Positions 43,347-50,462 of a stretch of 64,000 nt of DNA are shown here, in pieces. The position numbers were made by a program, and so were the translations under genes. Location: positions 1 to 64,000 of the forward strand of contig NZ_JACSCX010000009.1 of NCBI RefSeq assembly GCF_014333525.1. The letters are read 5' to 3'. The notes beneath the pieces are model-generated. The model searched no databases and was not told the DNA's origin. It worked only from the letters and a program-made list of their open reading frames with translations. The DNA is from Hymenobacter puniceus (GTDB lineage Bacteria; Bacteroidota; Bacteroidia; Cytophagales; Hymenobacteraceae). Position 1 is the first letter of the stretch; the number at the start of each line of letters is the position of its first letter.

Positions 43347-44306
43347 GTGAGCTCCGTTCCCGTCGTTCCCTCATCGCCCAGCTCCATGGGCCTGGCGCAC
43401 CTGACCCAGCACACGACTCGGTACGTCGAAGCCGGCTTGCAAGGCGCGCCCAATACGGCCCGGGCGTACGCCGGCGACTGGCGCCGCTTCACCGAGTGGT
43501 GCACCGAACACGGACAGGTCGCGCTGCCGGCGTCGGTGGATACGCTTGCCGGCTATGTGACGCACCTGGCCGAAGCCGGCAAAAAAGTGTCGACTATTCA
43601 GCGCAGCTGCGCGGCTATTAGCAAAGCCCACGCCCTGCGTGACCTAGCCTCACCCACGGAGGACAAGAAATTCAAGGTGCTGATGGACGGCATCAGCCGA
43701 TTGAAGGGCGTTCGGCAAAAGCAGGCGCCAGCGTTTTCGCTGGCCAGCTTCAAGCGCATCCTCAAGCACCTCGATGCCAGCACGCCGGCCGGCTTGCGTG
43801 ATAAGGTCATCCTGCTCTTAGGCTTTACCGGCGCCTTCCGGCGGTCGGAGCTGTCGGCGCTAGACCTGGACGACTTGACGTTTTCCGAGGACGGGCTCAC
43901 CATCAACCTCAAACGCAGCAAGACCAACCAGCTGGGGGAAGCGGAAGAAAAGGCCATTTTCTACTCGCCGGACCCCACCCTGTGCCCCATTCGCACGCTG
44001 CAGGCTTGGCTACGGTTGCTAGAACGCACGTCGGGACCGATTCTGGTCTCATTCCGCAAGGGCAGCCGGCTCACAGACCGGCGGCTGACCGATGTGCACC
44101 TCAACAAAATTGTGCAGCGGCACCTGGGCCCGAAGTTTACAGCTCACTCGCTACGGGCTTCCTTCGTGACGGTGGCCAAGCTCAACGGCGCCGACGATAG
44201 CGAGGTGATGAACCAGACAAAGCACAAGACGAGTGAAATGATTCGCCGTTATACACGCCTCGATAATGTGCGCCAACACAATGCCGCTCAAAAGTTAGGT
44301 CTGTAA
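43347..44306 (+). CDS. Cre-like tyrosine recombinase
   Basis: 319 residues from the GTG at 43347 (an ATG at 43386 is an alternative). The core-binding domain (about 20-115) is followed by the catalytic domain, with RxxEL (Arg165), Lys192 region, HSLR (His267/Arg270), His293 and the nucleophile Tyr302 (RRYTR). All required residues are present. The N-terminal and catalytic patterns look more like Cre and plasmid resolution recombinases than XerCD. A 37-bp inverted repeat lies right upstream. Probable role: resolving multimers of the replicon, or integration. Confidence 0.85.
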   Translation: MSSVPVVPSSPSSMGLAHLTQHTTRYVEAGLQGAPNTARAYAGDWRRFTEWCTEHGQVALPASVDTLAGYVTHLAEAGKKVSTIQRSCAAISKAHALRDLASPTEDKKFKVLMDGISRLKGVRQKQAPAFSLASFKRILKHLDASTPAGLRDKVILLLGFTGAFRRSELSALDLDDLTFSEDGLTINLKRSKTNQLGEAEEKAIFYSPDPTLCPIRTLQAWLRLLERTSGPILVSFRKGSRLTDRRLTDVHLNKIVQRHLGPKFTAHSLRASFVTVAKLNGADDSEVMNQTKHKTSEMIRRYTRLDNVRQHNAAQKLGL

Positions 44307-44408
44307 TTCTCAAATTAACACTAGCTAATAGTTCAGACACTAGTACATCCCCACCGGTGGAAGGAAGTATTGTATAGCCCAGACGTGGTAGTTGCTACTT
44401 GAAAATTG

Positions 44409-45149
44409 CTACATCGACTCGAGGGCCCGAGCATATTTCTCGATATCAATTGCAGGAACGGTGCCTAGTTTTTGAAGCCTGGACAAGAGCTTTAGGAAGA
44501 AATAAATTAACGCTTCTTCAGGAGTGCTGATTTCCCTAATGTTGTCCGCATCCGCATTATAATGGATGTTAAAGCCTCCTTTATCCAGCACACACCCGAT
44601 ATCAATGTGACTACGGGAGTCAAGACTATCAATTACATTAATGAACGGTTCACCAAATGCCTCACTCCATGTTGAATCCAAGCTTAGCATGCCGCCGATG
44701 ATATTGAAATGCTCGCGCGGCTCTTGGATACAACCATCAGCGTGATATACGGGGGCATTAGTACGGGTGAGCAATCGTACTGATTTTATCTTCTCACCCG
44801 CATATTCCAGCGTCTTCTTATCGAAGTTTTGTTTGACTTCAAACACAGCATACACGCTTTCCGCTGGAATGTGGTCCATGCCATTCACGGTCCACACGAA
44901 AGGGGAGTACTGCCGGTCATGAATCACTAAATCTATCTGGTGACTCATGAAGCCATTATGGTCTACCACGAATGCCTTACTGACACAGTACCGTTTCGGC
45001 AGGTACTCCTGGAGCCAGGAGCGCCAACTCTCTTCAGTTACGTCGCCCATTGAGGGTGCATGGGCAACGAGTTGGCGGTTGGTGGTTAGTTTGAGAGACA
45101 TCTGCTTCTGCAGACTATTGAAGGCAGCTTTTAAGTCGAAATGGTTCAT
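44409..45149 (-). CDS. DUF6602 protein, PD-(D/E)XK nuclease-like, candidate CBASS effector
   Basis: 246 residues. IDLVIHD (about residues 72-78) followed by VYAVFEVKQ (about 97-105) gives the D...ExK spacing of PD-(D/E)XK nucleases, which is the DUF6602 pattern. It is the last gene of a four-gene minus-strand unit with a CD-NTase; its ATG overlaps the stop of the E2-E1-JAB gene (45146-45149). A nuclease triggered by the cyclic nucleotide is an inference from position; no ligand-binding domain such as SAVED is visible. Confidence 0.65.
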   Translation of the reverse strand: MNHFDLKAAFNSLQKQMSLKLTTNRQLVAHAPSMGDVTEESWRSWLQEYLPKRYCVSKAFVVDHNGFMSHQIDLVIHDRQYSPFVWTVNGMDHIPAESVYAVFEVKQNFDKKTLEYAGEKIKSVRLLTRTNAPVYHADGCIQEPREHFNIIGGMLSLDSTWSEAFGEPFINVIDSLDSRSHIDIGCVLDKGGFNIHYNADADNIREISTPEEALIYFFLKLLSRLQKLGTVPAIDIEKYARALESM

Positions 45150-47284
45150 GCTGGGGACTGACTATAATTGTGGAGCTTGCCTTTGTGTTGGACGAAAAAA
45201 TGGGGCACCACCTGATGCTGTTTGGTTTGGGCGATGAGTAGCAGTGGGGTACTGGCTCGCACCTGAGGGTGGGCCGCCAGTCGGGCAATGGTGGCTTTAT
45301 CCGTTGAGCTAGGCTGGGAAGGACCATCCGGGTGCGAGTGCCAATCGCCGAGGTATTGCAGTTGCTCGGGTAGTGCTTGCAACTGCCGGTTAATGCAGGC
45401 CGGGTCAGGAGCGAATGAGGCAGGGGAATTCTTGAATTTGGTCGGAATAATAATTCGGCTGACGATGGCGCAACCACCGTCTTCCGAATAATTTCCTACC
45501 AGCACCCCTCCAAACTCTTTCGGATGATGCAGCAGGGTTAGTTGTTTAATTTGCTCTAGGCACTCGCCGGTGATAACCAGCCGCAGACCTAGCTGATTTT
45601 GAGTGTAATGCTGGTCGGCGCTAACCTGGATGCCACGACCCGGCACATGGTGCAAGCTGAAGGTGCGGAATGATTTTCTTTGACGGGCCATTTCGGCTAA
45701 TTCACTAACAGCAAGTCCAACCATTGCTTCGATATTGGCGCCGGCCGCCCGGAACGTAGGATGCCAACACCCTGCCCCTTCGCGAAACTCAGGATAGGCG
45801 GGTCGGCCCACATGAGCCAATAACTGCTCGCGCCGCTCCTGCAGAGAGCATTCGTCACCCCCAGCTACTGCAATCAATTCTTCGGCTCCTTCCGTGACGG
45901 AGATATGAACGACCCGGGTAGCTGGCACGGCGTGATGGAGCGTGGTGAGCACCTCATTGTTGGCGGAGCAGTCGAATATCAGGTCGTATTTATCCAGCCA
46001 TGCGGTGGTTTTCGCCCAGTTGTGGGCCCCGGGCGCGGTGTTCGGTATGCTGTCGTGTATTTGGACTGAGACGTAGGGAGAAAGAGCTTGCAGGTGCTGC
46101 TGCAGGGCCAAGCTTTTGGCCGCGCCGGCATCCCGGAACCGGTAGCGGCTTCGGCAAATGTTACCTGGCGCAACCAAGTCTGATTCAGCAAAATCTAGTT
46201 TTCGCTGGCCACCCCTCACCAAGGTTTCTGCTATGCAGCTGCCTATTGCGCCAACACCAATAATTAGAACTCGACTACCAACAAGCGCTTCCGTCAGTTG
46301 CCCACGCCCAAAGAAGCGAGAGTAGGCGGCATTGCTAGCTTCACCCCAGACCAGTCTTTGCTTGCTCAAAGCCTCAAAACGGCTTCGAACGGCGAAGGTC
46401 GATGAGTCCCGCCGAAGCAGACTGAGGGGGAGAAACAAAGTGTCCCACGTTATTTCCTGCCCACCGCTGCCCGGTATTGGGTAGCCGACAGCGAGCATGA
46501 ATCGGTTGCCCAAGGTAATTGGCGACTGACGACGAAACCCGTGGTCCAATCCTAGCTGACGCAACTGCGTGTAGAAGTCTTCCGGTAGCAACGGCAATAG
46601 GTCCTTCCAGTGTTCGACACGCAGCTTGTGCCGCAGGACGGGCTCCTGGCTCAGCAATGTCCACATGCCAGCGTAACGGGCCTGCTGAGCGTTGGCAGCC
46701 CACCGAGCTGCAACATTGCCTAAGCCGGAACCAAGAAAAGCAGGCGCTTGTGTGGGCAGGTCAACGGCGGTATTGGCGGGGCGAAGCAGTGAATAAGCAA
46801 ACGTGCCGCTTTGCTGGGTGGCGAAACGGTCCGCAGTATTGTCCGTGGGTTCCTCGTCGAACAGGAGATGGCCGCATTTGGCTCCGCGAATGGGAATATA
46901 CTCGTAGTGCTCGTCAATTTCCTCCTGCACGTAATACCGCGTCAGCCAGCCGTGCAGCTGCTGTATTTCCTGCGCCAGGCGAGTAGGCAGATGGTTGATG
47001 GTGGGAGTGGTCAGACAGAGAAAACCGCCGTGCAGCGGGAGCTTGGCAACGCCTTGGTGCGCGTAGCCCACTATTTCTTTGGGCCAAAACAATACTTCTC
47101 CCTGCGGGTAGGCTTCGGGCACGTGCACGGTGAAATGCACGGGGCCTTTGGCCGTTTCTACCCTGATGCCACCGACGTGCCGGGCTGGAGCCGCTTCGAA
47201 TACGAAGGGCTCCAGCAAGGTTACGTTGGGTTCAGCTGCGAAGAACGTGTTGAAGAACCGTGTATCCGCAACGTTATCAACCAT
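45146..47284 (-). CDS. E2-E1-JAB fusion protein of a CBASS-like operon (Cap2-Cap3 fusion)
   Basis: 712 residues with three modules. Residues 20-140: an E2-like domain with candidate catalytic Cys90 (GFLCL). Residues 320-560: a ThiF/E1 domain with VLIIGVGAIGS (Gly343 region) and a likely E1 Cys at 506 (GAGCWHP). Residues 570-712: a JAB/JAMM domain with Glu590 and HSHPDGPSQPSSTD (His649, His651, Ser659, Asp662), the complete zinc protease motif. In type II CBASS, Cap2 (E2-E1) conjugates the CD-NTase and Cap3 (JAB) removes it; here both activities are in one chain. It overlaps the CD-NTase gene by 8 bp. Confidence 0.85.
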   Translation of the reverse strand: MVDNVADTRFFNTFFAAEPNVTLLEPFVFEAAPARHVGGIRVETAKGPVHFTVHVPEAYPQGEVLFWPKEIVGYAHQGVAKLPLHGGFLCLTTPTINHLPTRLAQEIQQLHGWLTRYYVQEEIDEHYEYIPIRGAKCGHLLFDEEPTDNTADRFATQQSGTFAYSLLRPANTAVDLPTQAPAFLGSGLGNVAARWAANAQQARYAGMWTLLSQEPVLRHKLRVEHWKDLLPLLPEDFYTQLRQLGLDHGFRRQSPITLGNRFMLAVGYPIPGSGGQEITWDTLFLPLSLLRRDSSTFAVRSRFEALSKQRLVWGEASNAAYSRFFGRGQLTEALVGSRVLIIGVGAIGSCIAETLVRGGQRKLDFAESDLVAPGNICRSRYRFRDAGAAKSLALQQHLQALSPYVSVQIHDSIPNTAPGAHNWAKTTAWLDKYDLIFDCSANNEVLTTLHHAVPATRVVHISVTEGAEELIAVAGGDECSLQERREQLLAHVGRPAYPEFREGAGCWHPTFRAAGANIEAMVGLAVSELAEMARQRKSFRTFSLHHVPGRGIQVSADQHYTQNQLGLRLVITGECLEQIKQLTLLHHPKEFGGVLVGNYSEDGGCAIVSRIIIPTKFKNSPASFAPDPACINRQLQALPEQLQYLGDWHSHPDGPSQPSSTDKATIARLAAHPQVRASTPLLLIAQTKQHQVVPHFFVQHKGKLHNYSQSPA

Positions 47285-48293
47285 AGGTAGTAGCGGGATA
47301 GGTGGTCTGCTTCACGGCCGCGTTTTGCTCGTAGCGGCTGGATGCCTTTGCGGGTTCCTTGTCCTTGGGCTTATCCTCGCAGGGGAACTTGGGATTGACC
47401 GGGAAATAGAATTTGAGCTTATTACTGTCGGCCTCAATCTGTTTCAGTGCCCGCTTCATTTCCTTGGCCAGCTTCTTTTTCTGACGGTCGGTGAGGCTGT
47501 TGGTGACGTTGTTGCCGGAGTTGCCGGGGTCAAGCAGGTTGATGGTTTCGATGTTGTCCCTGATGAACTCCATCGTAAGCTTCAGCCGGTCCCACCGGCC
47601 GCTGGGCACGTTGGCTTCCCCCTTATCGTCGAACGACTTGATGGTAAGCAATTCCAACAGAAACGACTTTAGCTTGGTGAAGTGCTCGAATTTCCAAGCC
47701 TTCAATAGCTTGACCGTTTCGCGCTCTTTCTTCCGGCCCTTGATGTGGTCGATTTGCTTGGCGATGTTGGTTTTCATGCGGCCCGACGAGTCCTCGTCGT
47801 TGAGGCATAAGTTCAGGTCGAAGCAGCTCGTGTCATCGTCGCTGATGCGCCGGCCAGGCGTGATGTCGAAGTTGAGTACCTCGTCGTCGACCAAGAAGAA
47901 CAAGCCGACCGAGACCTTTTGGGCCCGCACTTCGGTAAGGTCGCCTACTTCGTCGCTGAACTCGTCGCTTTCGAGGTATTCCAACACGTCGTCGTACATC
48001 ACCCGCAGGGTGGTGAAGGCGCTGCGCTTAAAGTTCACGCACAAGTCCATGTCAAACTTGATGTTGATGGCCGTGTGCTTGGCGTAGGAGCCCGAATGCT
48101 GAATGCAGCGGATGTTGCTACCGAATTTGTTTTCCAGCGCGGCCTGCACCTTGTCGCGCTTTTTGCGGTAGCGGTCAGCCAGGCTTTCGTTATCCTCAAC
48201 CAGGTCTTCTTCCAGGTTGATGCCGTAGGAGCGGTGCACGCAACCTAGGTAATCGTTCTTGTTTAAGTCCGCCATAACGGTTTTAATGGGCAT
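47277..48293 (-). CDS. CD-NTase (cyclic oligonucleotide synthase)
   Basis: 338 residues from the ATG at 48293; an ATG at 48275 is also plausible, while the open frame further upstream lacks conservation signs. The nucleotidyltransferase motifs are GSYAKHT (Gly68-Ser69), DMD (Asp81/Asp83) and a third Asp in NFDITPG (Asp143), all intact. CD-NTases make cyclic di- or trinucleotides on phage infection. The C-terminal tail (about 300-338) is flexible and ends in TTYG; a C-terminal Gly-type tail is the substrate of Cap2 in type II systems, which fits. Confidence 0.85.
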   Translation of the reverse strand: MPIKTVMADLNKNDYLGCVHRSYGINLEEDLVEDNESLADRYRKKRDKVQAALENKFGSNIRCIQHSGSYAKHTAINIKFDMDLCVNFKRSAFTTLRVMYDDVLEYLESDEFSDEVGDLTEVRAQKVSVGLFFLVDDEVLNFDITPGRRISDDDTSCFDLNLCLNDEDSSGRMKTNIAKQIDHIKGRKKERETVKLLKAWKFEHFTKLKSFLLELLTIKSFDDKGEANVPSGRWDRLKLTMEFIRDNIETINLLDPGNSGNNVTNSLTDRQKKKLAKEMKRALKQIEADSNKLKFYFPVNPKFPCEDKPKDKEPAKASSRYEQNAAVKQTTYPATTYG

Positions 48294-48390
48294 GTAAGGG
48301 GTGGCCTCCTTCCGCAACAGGGCTGCAGAGGGTGGTAGCAGTAGCCCGGCGCCACTACGGTAGTAACGCCGGGCAGTGCAAAAAATGGGG

Positions 48391-48612
48391 TTAGCCTTTG
48401 CTGGATTCCGGGTCGCTGCCGTAGCTGTTCTTTTCCCGGATTTGACCATTGCGGCCGTGAATCAGCATTTCGCTGCCGCGGCTAGTGGCCATTTGCCGGG
48501 CCACCTGAATGGCCTGGACTTGGGTGGAAACAATGGTGGCAGCGCGGGATGCGCCAGCGGTTTTGACGGCCCAGCCAGTGGAGCGGGGCACGACATGCAA
48601 GTTCTTGGCCAT
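48391..48612 (-). CDS. DUF2188 small protein
   Basis: 73 residues. MAKNLHVVP, GWAVKTAGASRA, IQVARQMA and MLIHGRNGQIREKNSYGSDP follow the DUF2188 pattern in order. The start at 48612 gives the complete domain. It is 97 bp upstream of the CD-NTase gene on the same strand and may be the first gene of the CBASS-like operon or an independent gene. The function of DUF2188 is unknown. Confidence 0.75.
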   Translation of the reverse strand: MAKNLHVVPRSTGWAVKTAGASRAATIVSTQVQAIQVARQMATSRGSEMLIHGRNGQIREKNSYGSDPESSKG

Positions 48613-48822
48613 GGATAAGGGCTTCAAGAATGGGGCCCACACAGGTAAACTCAGTGGTGGGCGATGCACCGGGCCAGACACAAGGGCGCACTATTGCAGG
48701 GCAACAAACATCTGTTACCTTCGTGGCCTCGTATAATCTCACGGTAGGGGTGCGCGGCCGGGGAACCAATCCCGGCACCAGTAGTTCGGGCGCCAACCTT
48801 CTTTTACTGCATTTCTACCATG

Positions 48823-48850
48823 CCGGCTGCCACTGACCTGTGGCAGCCGG
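48823..48850 (+). terminator. Strong hairpin followed by T-rich tract
   Basis: CCGGCTGCCAC (48823-48833) pairs with GTGGCAGCCGG (48840-48850), then ATTGTTTT. It points to + strand transcription, yet no + strand gene precedes it; 48613-48822 has no gene I can support. Confidence 0.6.
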
Positions 48851-48909
48851 ATTGTTTTATAAGGGGTTTGGTCAGCAAGGAATTGTTTAAGCGTGTAATG
48901 AAAAAACGC

Positions 48910-49962
48910 CTACGCTAAACGCAAGGCGTTTAGGTCGTAGGCGTAGGTTTGGTAGCTGATGATGTTTTTCTGGGCCTCATTATCCTGCCAGGCTTTCTCT
49001 TCATGGCTGAGGTCCTCAATTTCGCGGCGGGACTTGCGTCCCAGACGTTGCAGCACGACGGCCAGCACGTGACGTTCAGACTCGCTGAACACATCCATGT
49101 TGGGTTTACGAGCTGCTTTATAAGCCAGTACCGGCGCGCCGTTGTCGGACTGCACCAAGCTGGGGTGGAAGCCCGCGGTAAGTTGACCCCGCTGCACCAT
49201 TTCCTGCAAACGCTGCCCGTATTCCTGCGGAACGGGGCCGTGCTGCACGGCGCGGTAACGCTGGCCGGTGATGGCCCGGGCGGTGAGGCGGTAGTGGTAG
49301 AAGTCGGAATAGAAGAGCAGCTTGAGCAGCCGCACTTTGAAGAGGTTGTCGAGGTAGTTGAAGAAGAACAGCACCAACTCGGCGAACTTCTCCGCGTCGG
49401 GCGTAACGTAGCCGGTGTACTGGTCGGGTTCTTCGACGGTGATGGGTGGCGTGCTACGAATCATGAAGCCACCAACCCGGTGCGATACTCCTTCCTGGTC
49501 GATTAGCTCCAGCAGGCGGTTCACCAGCTTCAGGTATTCGTTGGGGCGTAACTCGCCGCGCTTTTCTTCCACCATTCCCCGGAACGTGCTCGGGTTGCTG
49601 GCCAGGCGCAACAGGTTGGCCGTGGAGGCACTGGGTACTTCGCCGTCTTCGTAGTGGCGGTACTGATTAGCGCCCAAACCCAGGAATAAAGACATACGGG
49701 CGGCGGTCAGGTCGTACCGCTCGCGCATAGCGCGGATTTGCTCAGGAAATAGGATGGCATGCTTCTCCCGGTACTGGTTGTAGACCTGGGCGGTGTTGAG
49801 ATTAGCCAACTCGGGAGTAACAAAACGCTCGCCGGTATCCTCGCACTCGTAAAAGTGGTACGTATAGTCGTAGCTCTCCTTGCGAAAAACCTGGGCATCG
49901 GATTCCCAGCGCAGGATGGCGTAGCCGTCGGAGAGGGGGCTTTCGATTCTAGGCTGAATCAT
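48910..49962 (-). CDS. Panacea/SocA-type antitoxin with N-terminal HTH
   Basis: 350 residues. A short N-terminal region (YECEDTGERF) precedes an XRE/MqsA-like HTH (about 68-125: MRERYDLTAARMSLFLGLGANQYRHYEDGE). The C-terminal half (about 175-340) is the Panacea (DUF4065/SocA) domain, with KLLFYSDFYHYRLTARAITGQRYRAVQHGPVPQEYG. Panacea domains neutralise a wide range of toxins. Its start overlaps the toxin gene by 14 bp. Confidence 0.82.
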   Translation of the reverse strand: MIQPRIESPLSDGYAILRWESDAQVFRKESYDYTYHFYECEDTGERFVTPELANLNTAQVYNQYREKHAILFPEQIRAMRERYDLTAARMSLFLGLGANQYRHYEDGEVPSASTANLLRLASNPSTFRGMVEEKRGELRPNEYLKLVNRLLELIDQEGVSHRVGGFMIRSTPPITVEEPDQYTGYVTPDAEKFAELVLFFFNYLDNLFKVRLLKLLFYSDFYHYRLTARAITGQRYRAVQHGPVPQEYGQRLQEMVQRGQLTAGFHPSLVQSDNGAPVLAYKAARKPNMDVFSESERHVLAVVLQRLGRKSRREIEDLSHEEKAWQDNEAQKNIISYQTYAYDLNALRLA

Positions 49963-50353
49963 CGGTTGGGGGCAAAGGGTGAGGCTTGCGCTTCAGAGGA
50001 TAAATGATGGAATGCTCGGCCAGATGAAAGGAAATACAGATAACCGAGCGGCTGGGGCGTCCTAAATGTACTTTGATGTAGATTTCGTAGCCGCGAAGCT
50101 CGCGGCCGAACACCCAAACGGGCGGGTTTCCAGCCTGCTGATTAGGCGTGGGACCCTGGAAATAATCGGTGGATTCCAACTCAAGCAGGCAGCTGCGAAC
50201 ATTGTCGCCGTTGATACCGAGCTTGAGTAAGGTTTTTGAGCTGTTTTTGTCACGGTCGACGATTATGAAACCGAAGAACTTGAGCTTGTCCTTGAACTCG
50301 CGGAGGTATTCGGCGACCTCACGAAGCGGGGGAACTGCGCTGGGTATATTCAA
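49949..50353 (-). CDS. MqsR-like toxin paired with the Panacea antitoxin
   Basis: 134 residues. The core TLLKLGINGDNVRSCLLEL, DYFQGPTPN, VWVFGRELRGYEIYIKV and CISFHLAEHSIIYPL follows the order of the MqsR-type ribonuclease fold. MqsR toxins cleave mRNA. The gene is upstream of and overlaps the antitoxin gene. The pair with an MqsR-like toxin and an HTH-Panacea antitoxin rather than MqsA is of interest. Confidence 0.72.
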   Translation of the reverse strand: MNIPSAVPPLREVAEYLREFKDKLKFFGFIIVDRDKNSSKTLLKLGINGDNVRSCLLELESTDYFQGPTPNQQAGNPPVWVFGRELRGYEIYIKVHLGRPSRSVICISFHLAEHSIIYPLKRKPHPLPPTDDSA

Positions 50354-50370
50354 AACTACGAAGTATTACG

Positions 50371-50391
50371 CAAAGTTCAACTTATTAGTTG
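50371..50391 (-). promoter_or_regulatory. Candidate operator and -7 element of the toxin-antitoxin pair
   Basis: CAACTTATTAGTTG (50378-50391) is a perfect palindrome. The minus strand GAACTTTG (50378-50371) next to it is a near match to the -7 element. The spacing to the toxin start (50353) fits autoregulation by the HTH of the antitoxin. Confidence 0.45.
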
Positions 50392-50462
50392 ATGTTTTGC
50401 AATTGTAGGGATACGCACGGATAAACCACATCAGCTACGTGGGCGTTAGGAAGGGCCCGGCA

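Noticed and set aside
48482-48796. 104-codon frame overlapping the DUF2188 gene
   Set aside because: Same strand, other frame than DUF2188; the DUF2188 pattern is convincing and this frame has none.
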